From VBCK01 sp035511515 (GTDB taxonomy: Bacteria; Pseudomonadota; Gammaproteobacteria; Burkholderiales; Burkholderiaceae_F): a stretch of 36,958 nucleotides of DNA. The stretch lies in assembly GCA_035511515.1 (NCBI GenBank), contig DATKFG010000126.1, positions 1-36,958 on the forward strand. Direction: 5' to 3'. The first letter of the stretch is position 1. The number at the start of each line of letters is the position of its first letter. Below the pieces are notes generated by a model. It did not search any database. It had not been told where the DNA came from and saw nothing but the letters and a program-made list of their open reading frames with translations. The position numbers and the translations under genes were made by a program. Below, one piece after another: positions 16,889-25,004 of the stretch.

Positions 16889-17487
16889 GGTTTCACGCGT
16901 TCGAGGATGCGCTCGAGGATTTCGGTGCCGCTGCTGGCTCCGTCGACGATCAGGAACCGGGCCGGCTCGGCCCGGGCGCGCGCCAGATAAGCCTCGCGCA
17001 CCCGCTCGAAGAAGGAGACATCCTCCGCCTCGAAACGGTCCGGTGCGCGCGCCTGCGCTCGCCGGATCGCCGCCTGCGGCGGGTCCAGGTCGACCACGAC
17101 CGTCAGATCGGGCTGCAGCGTCGGGTGGACCCAGGCTTCCAGGCTGGCGATCCATTCCGCCGGGATCCCGCGTCCGCCCGACTGGTACGCGTAGGTTGCA
17201 TCGGTAAAGCGGTCGCACAGCACCCAGTGCCCGGTGCCGAGCGCCGGGACGATGACCTCGTCGATGTGCTCGATGCGGGCCGCGAACATCATCAGCGTCT
17301 CGGTCAGCGGCGACATCGCCTGGCGCAGCAGAATGCCTCGCAGGGCCTCTCCCAGCGCCGTACCGCCCGGCTCGCGCGTCTCCAGCACATCGATACCGTC
17401 GGCGCGCAGCGCCGCGGCCGTGGCGGTGAGCTGCGTGCTCTTGCCGCTGCCGTCGATGCCCTCGAAGGTGATGAAACGCCCTCGCAT
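16876..17487 (-). CDS. tmk: Thymidylate kinase
   Basis: It phosphorylates dTMP to dTDP in the cytoplasm. The 203-residue protein has the P-loop EGIDGSGKST (9-18), ETREPGGT, LCDRFTDATYAYQSGGRG and a lid with RRAQARAPDRFE. ATG 17487 gives MRGRFITFEGIDG, the standard start, five bases after the mltG stop; a TTG three codons upstream overlaps that stop and is less likely. holB begins before the tmk stop, so mltG, tmk and holB are probably translationally coupled. Confidence 0.95.
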   Translation of the reverse strand: MRGRFITFEGIDGSGKSTQLTATAAALRADGIDVLETREPGGTALGEALRGILLRQAMSPLTETLMMFAARIEHIDEVIVPALGTGHWVLCDRFTDATYAYQSGGRGIPAEWIASLEAWVHPTLQPDLTVVVDLDPPQAAIRRAQARAPDRFEAEDVSFFERVREAYLARARAEPARFLIVDGASSGTEILERILERVKPWRA

Positions 17488-17492
17488 CGGGC

Positions 17493-18629
17493 TCAATTGC
17501 CGGGTGAGTGGGCCGCCTTCGCGGAAGCGTCGGCGGCCTTGGCCGCCTTCGCCGGGGCGAAGGACGAAGCAGCAGCGGCCTTGGCCGCCGCAGGCGCGGC
17601 CGACGCCGCGGCGGAGGCGGCCCGCACGAAGCGGTCAACCGCGCGCTGGTGCTCGGTGAAATTCGTCGAGAACTGCGAGGTGCCATCGCCGCGCGCCACG
17701 AAATACAGGTCGTGCGTGGCCTCGGGGTTCAGGGCCGCGTCGATCGCGGCCAGGCCCGGCAGCGCGATTGGCGTGGGCGGCAACCCCGCTCTGAGGTAGG
17801 TGTTGTAGGGCGTGTCGGCCTCCAGGTCCTTGCGGTGCAGCCGTCCTTCGAAGCGGTCGCCCAGGCCGTAGATCACCGATGGATCCGTTTGCAGCGGCAT
17901 TCGCAGGTGCTGCCGATTGACGAAGACGGCGGCCACGCGGCGTCGTTCGTCGGCTCTGCCGGTCTCCTTCTCGATCAGAGAGGCCATGATCAGCGCCTCG
18001 TACGCATTCTGGTACGGCAGCCCGGGCGCGCGCGCGTACCAGGCGCGGGCGAGACGCTCGGCCTGCGTCTGGTAGGCGCGCCGATACAGGTCCAGGTCGC
18101 CGGAGCCCGGGTCGAACACGTAGGTGTCCGGCGCAAACAGGCCTTCGGGGTCCTTCTCGGCCGCGCCGATCGCCTGCAGCAGCTGCGGGTCGCTCAACTG
18201 GGACGTCTCATGGCGCAGCTCGGGGGTCGCGTCGAGCTGCGCCCGCAGCTCCCGAAACGTGGTCCCCTCCAGCACCGTGAGCTGTTCGCGCAGCACTTCG
18301 CCGCGCTTGATCATCGCAATCACGTCCCGCATCGACATGCCGTTTTCGATTTCGTATCGCCCCGCACGCAGGGACCGCGTGGCGCCGCTGGCGCGCGCGG
18401 CCGCGACGAACTCGAGCTCGTTCAGGTCGACCCCCGCGGCGCGAATCGCATGCGCGATGGTGCGTGCCGAGGCGCCGTTGGCAATTCGGACCTCGACCCG
18501 ATCGGAGCTCATCGTCAGCGGAAGTTCGAAGCTGCGCCAGAAAACCATGACCCCCGCGCCCGCCGCAGTGACCAGCAGGCACGCCAGGCCAAGCCAGCGC
18601 AGCGCGCGCGCCAAACCCCCGAGTCGCAT
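17493..18629 (-). CDS. mltG: Endolytic murein transglycosylase MltG (YceG)
   Basis: This inner-membrane enzyme cleaves nascent peptidoglycan and is thought to end glycan strand growth. The 378-residue protein has one N-terminal membrane segment (about 10-31), a LysM-like region, and the YceG catalytic domain with Glu220 in ASLIEKETGR, followed by VFVNR..LRMPLQTDPSVIYG and NTYLRAGLPPTPI. Residues from about 337 form an unusual Ala/Lys/Ser-rich tail (for example KAAKAADASAKAAHSPGN), encoded by two copies of the repeat seen in ppc and holB. The core enzyme is complete, so the tail is probably a tolerated extension. It is the first gene of the mltG-tmk-holB-pilZ-tatD operon. Confidence 0.94.
   Translation of the reverse strand: MRLGGLARALRWLGLACLLVTAAGAGVMVFWRSFELPLTMSSDRVEVRIANGASARTIAHAIRAAGVDLNELEFVAAARASGATRSLRAGRYEIENGMSMRDVIAMIKRGEVLREQLTVLEGTTFRELRAQLDATPELRHETSQLSDPQLLQAIGAAEKDPEGLFAPDTYVFDPGSGDLDLYRRAYQTQAERLARAWYARAPGLPYQNAYEALIMASLIEKETGRADERRRVAAVFVNRQHLRMPLQTDPSVIYGLGDRFEGRLHRKDLEADTPYNTYLRAGLPPTPIALPGLAAIDAALNPEATHDLYFVARGDGTSQFSTNFTEHQRAVDRFVRAASAAASAAPAAAKAAAASSFAPAKAAKAADASAKAAHSPGN
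17511..17570. repeat. Two REP-like units in the 3' end of mltG
   Basis: Positions 17511-17538 form a 28-base palindrome bounded by GGCCGCC and GGCGGCC, with core TTCGCGGAAGCGTC. A diverged second unit starts GGCCGCCTTCGCC at 17541 and runs to 17570. Relative to the coding strand it is inverted compared with the ppc and holB copies. It encodes the Ala/Lys-rich C-terminal tail of MltG. Confidence 0.6.
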
Positions 18630-18649
18630 CGAACAATCCGTTCGGCCAA

Positions 18650-18677
18650 TTGGCGGATTTTACGGGGTTCATATAAT
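18650..18677 (+). promoter_or_regulatory. Sigma70-type promoter for ygfZ
   Basis: A -35 box TTGGCG (18650-18655) and a perfect -10 TATAAT (18672-18677) are 16 bases apart. The transcript would start near 18684, 43 bases before the ygfZ ATG. The 10-bp palindrome GCCAATTGGC (18645-18654) overlaps the -35 and could be a shared operator for the divergent mltG and ygfZ genes. Confidence 0.65.
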
Positions 18678-18726
18678 GACGAATGCGGCGTCGAGTCCAA
18701 GGCGCCGAATCCAGGGTGGGAACCCA

Positions 18727-19746
18727 ATGCCTGAAGATCCACGCTCCTCCGTCCAGGCCGGCTCCTGGTCGGCTCCGCTCGAGCAGCTGCGCCTGGCACT
18801 GCAGCAGCCGGTCATGGCTGCGCTGACCGACCTGGGGGCCGTGGCGGCCAGCGGCGCCGATGCCGCGCAATTTCTGAACAGCCAGCTGACCGTCGACGTG
18901 ACCGCGATCGACGCCCAGCGCTGGCAGCTGGGCGCGTACTGCTCCGTCAAAGGGCGCGTGATGGCGCTGTTCGAGATGGTGCGCAGCGAGGATGGATTCC
19001 TGCTGCTGTTGCCGGCCGAGCGGGCCGGGCCGCTGCGCTCGGCGCTCGCGCGCTACGTGCTGCGCTCGAAAGTGCGCCTGCAGGATGCCGCTGGCCAGTG
19101 GGCGGTCTTCGGGCTGACCGGTGCGGGTATCGAGGCGGCGCTGCAAGCGGCCGGATTGCAATGTCCCGAAGCGCCCTGGACCTGCCGGGTGCTGGAAGGC
19201 GGTGCACGGTTGGCGCGCGTTCCTGCCTCGCCGCGCAGCGGGTCCCGCCTGATGCTGCTGGTGCCGGCGGGGGCGGCGCCGTCGTGGCGCCAGAAACTGG
19301 CGGCCATCGCGCAGGTCGACCCGAGCGTCTGGTGGTGGTCCAAGATCGATGCCGGGCTGCCGGACGTGTTCAGCGCCACGCAGGAGCGCTTCGTGCCGCA
19401 GATGTTGAACCTCGACGTGCTGGGCGGCGTGCATTTCAGCAAAGGGTGCTACCCGGGCCAGGAGGTCGTGGCCCGCAGCCAGTACCTGGGCAAGCTGCGT
19501 CGGCGGATGGCGCGCGGACATGCCGAGAAGGCGTCGGCCGCCGATGACCTGTTCGGCGCGGACAGCGCCGGCGGACCGGTCGGGACGGTCGTGATGGCTG
19601 CCTCGTCGCCGGACGGCGGCGTCGATCTGTTGCTGGAGTGCCCGAGCGAGCTTGCCCGGGGAGCGTCGCTGCGGATCGGCGAGGCGCGATCGGCCCCGGT
19701 GAGCCTGGGCGAAGTGCCTTACCCGATGATCAATCCGACCGCCTGA
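18727..19746 (+). CDS. ygfZ: Folate-binding Fe-S cluster maintenance protein YgfZ
   Basis: YgfZ-family proteins resemble the T-protein (GcvT) fold and help maintain [4Fe-4S] enzymes with a bound folate. The 339-residue protein has the signature KGCYPGQE (239-246), preceded by FVPQMLNLDVLGGVHFSKG. ATG 18727 with the purine-rich AGGGTGGG upstream is preferred; an in-frame ATG at 18676 overlaps the -10 box and would lie upstream of the predicted transcript start. It is divergent from mltG. Confidence 0.9.
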   Translation: MPEDPRSSVQAGSWSAPLEQLRLALQQPVMAALTDLGAVAASGADAAQFLNSQLTVDVTAIDAQRWQLGAYCSVKGRVMALFEMVRSEDGFLLLLPAERAGPLRSALARYVLRSKVRLQDAAGQWAVFGLTGAGIEAALQAAGLQCPEAPWTCRVLEGGARLARVPASPRSGSRLMLLVPAGAAPSWRQKLAAIAQVDPSVWWWSKIDAGLPDVFSATQERFVPQMLNLDVLGGVHFSKGCYPGQEVVARSQYLGKLRRRMARGHAEKASAADDLFGADSAGGPVGTVVMAASSPDGGVDLLLECPSELARGASLRIGEARSAPVSLGEVPYPMINPTA

Positions 19747-19831
19747 CCGTTAAGGTTGCCGCCACAATGCCTGCGCGCCGACATTTGAGAGCATCCATCG
19801 TCCGCCCGAACGGACCCACGGCCGCCACGCG

Positions 19832-20683
19832 ATGTGCCTGATCCTGATCGCCTGGCAGACGCATTCCGAGTTTCCGCTGATCGTGGCGGCCAACCGGGAT
19901 GAGTTCTACGCGCGTCGTACCCGACCGGCGTCCTGGTGGGGGCAGGCCGTATCGCTGCTGGCCGGGCGCGACGAAGAAGCGGGCGGCACCTGGCTGGGCA
20001 TCAACCGGCGCGGGCGCTTTGCGGTCGTGACCAACGTGCGCGCCCCCAACGAGCGCAATCCGCACGCCACCTCGCGCGGGTTGCTCGTGCTGTCGGCGCT
20101 CCAGACGTCCCAGTCGATGCGCGAGTGGTTCGACGAATGCGTCTCCAGGGCCCATTCGTTCAATGGCTTCAACCTGGTGGTGGCCGAACCGGTCCCGGTT
20201 GCTTCGCGCGGACCGGGCTCGGACATGGTTTACCTGAGCAACCGCCTGGACGACGGTCCGCGCCGGCTGCAGCCGGGAATCTACGGGCTGTCGAACGCGT
20301 TTCTCGATACTCCGTGGCCGAAGGTCACGCGCGCCGTGACCGCTTTTTCGTGCCAGATCGCGCAGCGCGTCAGCACTGAAAACCTGTTGCGGTTGATGGC
20401 GGACCGGGAGGTTGCGGGCGAGTTGGAGCTGCCTTCCACCGGGGTACCGCGCGACTGGGAGCGCGCCTTGTCGGCGATTCAGATCCGCGCCAATGGCTAC
20501 GGCACCCGTGCCACGACGATCCTGACCGTGCGGCGCGACGGGCTGGTCGGGTTTGTCGAACGCAGCTTCGACGCGACCGACCCGGATGTCTATTCCGACC
20601 GCCGCTACGAGTTCATGATCGACGGCGCCACGCCCAGTCCGGCCGGATTCGGCGATCGCGGTAAGGGTCAGCAGCAGTCGTAG
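19832..20683 (+). CDS. NRDE family protein (TANGO2-like)
   Basis: The 283-residue protein starts MCLILIAWQTHSEFPLIVAANRDEF and so carries the NRDE motif at residues 21-24, with an N-terminal Cys2 typical of Ntn-hydrolase-like TANGO2 proteins. GGTWLGINRRGRFAVVTNVR and NGFNLVVAE are conserved family segments. In eukaryotes the family is linked to haem trafficking and lipid metabolism; the bacterial role is unsettled, so I give no function. It follows ygfZ by 85 bases and may be co-transcribed. Its end is seven bases from the end of the converging GNAT gene. Confidence 0.88.
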   Translation: MCLILIAWQTHSEFPLIVAANRDEFYARRTRPASWWGQAVSLLAGRDEEAGGTWLGINRRGRFAVVTNVRAPNERNPHATSRGLLVLSALQTSQSMREWFDECVSRAHSFNGFNLVVAEPVPVASRGPGSDMVYLSNRLDDGPRRLQPGIYGLSNAFLDTPWPKVTRAVTAFSCQIAQRVSTENLLRLMADREVAGELELPSTGVPRDWERALSAIQIRANGYGTRATTILTVRRDGLVGFVERSFDATDPDVYSDRRYEFMIDGATPSPAGFGDRGKGQQQS

Positions 20684-20690
20684 CGCGCCG

Positions 20691-21131
20691 TCAGATTGCG
20701 GCCCGCATCGCGATGTGGGCGATGCCGGCATCGTCGAATTGCGAACCGAACGCGACGAAGCCGAAGCGCCGATAAAACGGCTGAGCCGCCACCTGCGCGA
20801 ACAGTTCCACTTCGCGGTGCCCGCGCTGACGTGCGGCCTGCATCAGCGCCAGCAGCAGCGCGCTGCCGACCCCTGTTCCGCGGGCCTGCTGCACCACGGC
20901 CATCCGCCCGATGCGTCCGTCCGGCAGCAGGCGCCCCGTCCCCAGCGCCTCACCCGCGGCTTGCGACGCCAGCGCGTGCGCGCTGACCGGATCCATCTCG
21001 TCGAACTCGAGCTCGGCCGGCACGCCCTGCTCCTCGACGAATACCTCGATGCGGATCTTGCGCGCCCGCTCTCCGAGCTCGTTCCAGGACCCCAGTACGA
21101 CCTGGACACTCGCCTCTGCTTTTGCCTTCAT
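20691..21131 (-). CDS. GNAT family N-acetyltransferase (ElaA-like)
   Basis: The 146-residue protein fits one GNAT fold. RIEVFVEEQGVP near residue 26 resembles ElaA; GRIGRMAVVQQARGTGVGSALLLALM carries the acetyl-CoA loop (R/Q-x-x-G-x-G/A), and FYRRFGFVAFGSQFDDAGIAHIAM closes the fold. The substrate is unknown. ATG 21131 lies 14 bases after the M16 peptidase stop, so the two are likely one transcript. Confidence 0.86.
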   Translation of the reverse strand: MKAKAEASVQVVLGSWNELGERARKIRIEVFVEEQGVPAELEFDEMDPVSAHALASQAAGEALGTGRLLPDGRIGRMAVVQQARGTGVGSALLLALMQAARQRGHREVELFAQVAAQPFYRRFGFVAFGSQFDDAGIAHIAMRAAI

Positions 21132-21145
21132 AGGGGCAACCTGCC

Positions 21146-23860
21146 CTAGTGAGCGCCTTTTTTCGCATCGCCGGCCACCGCGATCGTCATCTTCGACAGA
21201 TCCAGGTACTTGCGCGCGACCGACAGCAGCTGATCGGCGCTGACCGCGTCGAGGCGCGCTTCGAACTGACGGCTGAATTCGTAGGTCCGCTCCAGATCGA
21301 GGTTGCCGGTCCAGCCGGCCGCCAGCGCGCCGTCGTCGGAGCGCCCGAGCACGTGTTCCTCGCGGTAGCCCTGCTTGGCCTGCCGCATCTCCTCTTCCGT
21401 GAAGCCGTCGCGAAGGGCGCGCTCCAGTTCTTCCCGGACCTCCTGCTCGACCCGGTTCACGTTCTGGGGCGCCGAGATCGCGAAAACCCCCCACGAGCCT
21501 GCGCGGTCGCGCCCGTTGATCCGCAATCCGGCCGCGATTCCGTAGGACAGGCCATCCTTCTGGCGAATCCGATCAACCAGGCGGTTATGCAAGCCCGAGC
21601 CGCCTCCGATAATGCGCGTGGCCAGCGCCAGCGCGGGCGCGTCGGGGTCGTCGTCGCGCATGTCCACGCTGACCCGTGTGCCGTAGAACGCGTTTTCCTT
21701 GTCGGGCGTGTCGATGAAGATCCGGGTGGCCGGCACCGTCGCGACGTCGTTCAGCAGCAGCTGGTAGGGGGCCTTCGACTTCCACGAGCCGAACCGCTCC
21801 ACCAGCAGCGGCTCGATCGCGTCCGGGTCGAAGTCGCCCACCAGCGCGATCTCGCCGCGCGCCGTTCCCCAGAAGCGATCGAAGAAGCTGCGCACGTCGG
21901 CCAGCGAGACGTTTTTCACCGCTTCGATCCGCTCGGGCAGCGGAATGTAGCGGCGCGGATCGCCCACCGGATAGATGTTGAAATGCGACTGAATCGCGTC
22001 GCGCGCGCGCTCGGCCGGATCGTCCAGGCGGCCTTGCAGCCCGGTCAGCATCTCGCGCTTGAGCTGGTCGAATTCGGCCTGCGGAAAGCTCGCCTCCTGG
22101 AGCACCGACTCGATCAGCTTCAGGGCGTCGGCGACGGTCGCCCGCGTGGCCTGGAAGTTCATCAGGTCGCCGGTCACTTTCAAGCGGGTGAGCTCGTCGT
22201 CGATCTGCTGCCGGGTCAGGTTGGTCGTGCCCCGTCCCAGCATGTGCTGTGTCATTTCACGCACGATCGTCAGCCCATTGAGCGTCTGCAGGTCTCCGAA
22301 CTGAAACGCCATGGCGACGTTGACGGTGCCGCCCTTGGTCTTCTTCGGCAACAGCGCGATCTTCAGATCCCCCGCGCGCACGATCTTCGTGCGGGCGTCG
22401 ATGTTCTGCGGACTCGGATCGAAGCGCTCTCCGGCCTCGGTGGCGGCGTGCGGAGCGAAGTCCTTCAGCATCTGGTCCACCGGCAGCGGCGGCGGGATCT
22501 CGGCGCGCTGCGGCGCGCTCTCCGGCAGGAAGATGCCGACGGTGCGGTTGTCGCGCTTCAGATACCGCTGCGCAGCCGCCACCACGTCGGCCGCCTCGAC
22601 GCGCTCGGTGGCATCCCGGAACAGAAAAAACAGCCGCCAGTCTCCTTGCGCGATGTAGTCCGACAGTGTGACGCCGAAACCCTGGGGGTCGGCCAGGGCC
22701 CGCTCGGCGTCGGTCTGCTCGGAGCGGCGCATCCGGTCCATCTCGGCGCGGGTCGGGGCGTTCTGCGCCAGGGAGTGCTCGACCACGTCGATCAGCCGGT
22801 CGCGCGCCCGCTCGATCGAGTCGCCCGGCTTCACGATCGCGCCGAACACGATCACGCCGGGGTCGTGCAGGAACATCGGATCGGCGAACACCTGCGCTGC
22901 CAGGCCCGTCTCCACCAGCTCGTGGTGCAGCCGCCCGCTGGGCGTCTCGCCCAGGATATCGGCCAGTGCCGACAATGCGACCGTGTCGGCACTGCGGCCG
23001 GCCGGAATGTGGTAGCCGACCAGCACGATCTGGGTGTCGCCCTTGCGGCGAACCGTCACGGCGCGCTCGCCGTCCTGTGTGGGCTCGACCGTCCATTGCG
23101 GCGGCAGCTCGCGCTTGGGGCGCGCAATGCGGCCAAACGTGTCCGCGATCAGCCGCAGCGTGGGGTCAACCTCGAAATGGCCGGCAATGATCAGCACGGC
23201 GTTGTCCGGCTGATAGTAGATCCGGTAAAACGCCTTCAGGTTCTCGATGCGTACGTTCTCGATGTCGCTGCGGGCGCCGATCGTCTCTTTGCCGTAAGCG
23301 TGCCACTGGTACATCGCCGACAGCAGGCGTTTGAACAGCACATCGATCGGATCGTTCTCGCCTTTTTCGTACTCGTTGCGAACCACCGTCATCTCGGAGT
23401 CGAGATCCTTGCGGGCGATGAACGAATTGGTCATCGCGTCGGCTTCGCGCCGCAGCGCCCAGTCCAGGTTGTCGTCGCTCGCCTGGAAGGTCGAGAAGTA
23501 ATTGGTCCGGTCATAGCTGGTCGATCCGTTGTTGCGGAAGCCGCGAGCGGAGAACTCGCGGTCCGGATCCGGAAAGTGCGTCGAGCCCTTGAACATCAGG
23601 TGCTCGAGCAGGTGGGCCATTCCGGTCTCGCCGTAGTTTTCCATCCTGGATCCGACCAGGTACGTGACGTTCACGGTCACGGTCGGCTTGGACAGGTCCG
23701 GGTACAGCAGAACGCGCAGTCCGTTGCTCAGCTGGTACTCGGTGATACCCTCCACCGACGCGCCCTGGCTGACGCCGGCCGGCAACTCCGCCCAGGCCGG
23801 ATCGACCAGCTTCAGACCGAACAAGGCCAGTACGGCCCACCGCTTGATGGCGCGCTTCAT
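21146..23860 (-). CDS. Periplasmic M16 family zinc metallopeptidase (two-lobed)
   Basis: The 904-residue protein begins with a signal peptide (MKRAIKRWAVLALFGLKLVDPAWA). The zinc motif HLLEH (83-87, HxxEH) lies in GMAHLLEHLMFKG, with downstream glutamates in VVRNEYEKGEND. Two M16 peptidase-like halves follow, each with a C-terminal-type domain (IIAGHFEVDPT..., IALVGDFDPDAIEP...). The second half lacks the zinc motif, as is normal for the inactive half of pitrilysin-type enzymes. In many relatives the halves are separate genes; here they are one chain. The substrate is unknown; misfolded or signal peptides in the periplasm are a reasonable guess. It is divergent from yciB with 214 bases between. 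Confidence 0.92.
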   Translation of the reverse strand: MKRAIKRWAVLALFGLKLVDPAWAELPAGVSQGASVEGITEYQLSNGLRVLLYPDLSKPTVTVNVTYLVGSRMENYGETGMAHLLEHLMFKGSTHFPDPDREFSARGFRNNGSTSYDRTNYFSTFQASDDNLDWALRREADAMTNSFIARKDLDSEMTVVRNEYEKGENDPIDVLFKRLLSAMYQWHAYGKETIGARSDIENVRIENLKAFYRIYYQPDNAVLIIAGHFEVDPTLRLIADTFGRIARPKRELPPQWTVEPTQDGERAVTVRRKGDTQIVLVGYHIPAGRSADTVALSALADILGETPSGRLHHELVETGLAAQVFADPMFLHDPGVIVFGAIVKPGDSIERARDRLIDVVEHSLAQNAPTRAEMDRMRRSEQTDAERALADPQGFGVTLSDYIAQGDWRLFFLFRDATERVEAADVVAAAQRYLKRDNRTVGIFLPESAPQRAEIPPPLPVDQMLKDFAPHAATEAGERFDPSPQNIDARTKIVRAGDLKIALLPKKTKGGTVNVAMAFQFGDLQTLNGLTIVREMTQHMLGRGTTNLTRQQIDDELTRLKVTGDLMNFQATRATVADALKLIESVLQEASFPQAEFDQLKREMLTGLQGRLDDPAERARDAIQSHFNIYPVGDPRRYIPLPERIEAVKNVSLADVRSFFDRFWGTARGEIALVGDFDPDAIEPLLVERFGSWKSKAPYQLLLNDVATVPATRIFIDTPDKENAFYGTRVSVDMRDDDPDAPALALATRIIGGGSGLHNRLVDRIRQKDGLSYGIAAGLRINGRDRAGSWGVFAISAPQNVNRVEQEVREELERALRDGFTEEEMRQAKQGYREEHVLGRSDDGALAAGWTGNLDLERTYEFSRQFEARLDAVSADQLLSVARKYLDLSKMTIAVAGDAKKGAH

Positions 23861-24074
23861 TGGCTTCAGGCGAGGGCGGTCCGTTGCAGCAGGCACGGCC
23901 GCCGAACTGTGGTTGGAAAGCGTGATTGTGCCGGATCCGCCGCGACGATCCGTCACGGACGACCGGCTAGAATGCGCCCCGTGCGAGCGTCGGTTCGGGC
24001 CTGCGAAGCGTCGAACCGCACGCCGCGCCGGCGCCTCGCTGCGCCAATTCCAGGTTTCCTGCGGAACATCGAAC

Positions 24075-24701
24075 TTGAAGATACTGCTCGATCTGCTGCC
24101 AGTCGTGGTCTTCTTCACGGTGTTCCGGATTGCCAGGGCTTCCCCGCACGCGGCGCAGGCCTGGGCCACCGCCATCCTCGGGTCGATGCCCGCCGCCGGA
24201 GAGGCCGTCTCCGATATCGTGCCGGTGATCTTGGCGACCGCGTGCGCGATCGTCGCCACCGTGATCCAGGTCGGCTGGCTGCTGATACGGCGCGCCAAGG
24301 TGTCGGTATCGGTCTGGCTCAGCCTGGTGTTGATCATGGTATTCGGCGGCCTGACGGTCTGGCTGCACAACGAGTGGTTCATCAAATGGAAGCCGACGCT
24401 GCTCTATTGGGCCTTCGCGGCGGTGCTCGCCGGCGGACAATGGATCTGGAAGCGCAACCTGCTGGGCGTGCTGTTTTCCCGGGAGTTGCAGCTGCCGCAA
24501 GTCACCTGGGACCGTCTGCTGGTCGCCTGGGCGGCTTTCTTTCTGGTGCTGGGCGGGCTGAACCTGTTCGTGGCCTACCAGTTCAGCACCGCGGCCTGGG
24601 TCGACTTCAAAACGTTCGGCCTGCTGGGCCTGACGCTCGCGTATTCGGTCTCCACCGCCGTCTACGTCGCGCGGCATTTGAAGGAATCGAGCAATGGTTG
24701 A
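24075..24701 (+). CDS. yciB: Inner-membrane septation protein A (YciB/IspA family)
   Basis: The 208-residue hydrophobic protein has about five membrane segments and the family start KILLDLLPVVVFFTVF, with TVWLHNEWFIKWKPTLLYWAFA in the middle and NLFVAYQFSTAAWVDFKTFG near the end. It is linked to septation and cell envelope integrity. The start is taken as TTG 24075, since no ATG lies close in frame and the family begins MK.L.DLLPV; GGAA lies about ten bases upstream. Its stop overlaps the bolA start by eight bases. Confidence 0.9.
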   Translation: MKILLDLLPVVVFFTVFRIARASPHAAQAWATAILGSMPAAGEAVSDIVPVILATACAIVATVIQVGWLLIRRAKVSVSVWLSLVLIMVFGGLTVWLHNEWFIKWKPTLLYWAFAAVLAGGQWIWKRNLLGVLFSRELQLPQVTWDRLLVAWAAFFLVLGGLNLFVAYQFSTAAWVDFKTFGLLGLTLAYSVSTAVYVARHLKESSNG

Positions 24702-24999
24702 CCCGATGATCGAGTCCATCCGCAACCTGCTGCGGCCGCTCGATCCGACCGAGCTTCAGATCGAGGACGAAAGCGACCAGCACGTGGGACACGCCGGCGC
24801 GCGCGACGGCGCCCGCCATTTTCGGTTGCGTCTGGTCAGCGCGCGTTTTCCGGGTCTGACCCGCCTTCAGCGGCACCGTCTCGTGTATGATTGTTTGGAT
24901 AGCCTGATTCCGCGCGGTATTCATGCGCTGGCGATGACCTTGCTGAGCCCAGAGGAGGCGGCGGCAGCAGGGAATAACCCACCTCCATCCCGAGAGTAA
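24694..24999 (+). CDS. bolA: BolA family protein
   Basis: The 101-residue protein has the BolA fold signature: DESDQHVGHAGARDGARHFRLRLVSARFPGLTRLQRHRLVYDCL followed by IHALAMTLLSPEE. BolA proteins work with monothiol glutaredoxins in iron-sulfur handling or as stress regulators. It overlaps yciB by eight bases and precedes ppiC by five, so the three genes are surely one transcript. A second in-frame ATG at 24706 is a possible start. Confidence 0.92.
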   Translation: MVDPMIESIRNLLRPLDPTELQIEDESDQHVGHAGARDGARHFRLRLVSARFPGLTRLQRHRLVYDCLDSLIPRGIHALAMTLLSPEEAAAAGNNPPPSRE

Positions 25000-25004
25000 T
25001 TCTG

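Noticed and set aside
21149..24709. A 1186-codon open frame on the plus strand across the M16 peptidase gene
   Set aside because: It is antisense to a protein with clear M16 motifs and is Arg/Ala/Gly/His-rich without recognisable domains. Long antisense frames are expected at this GC content.
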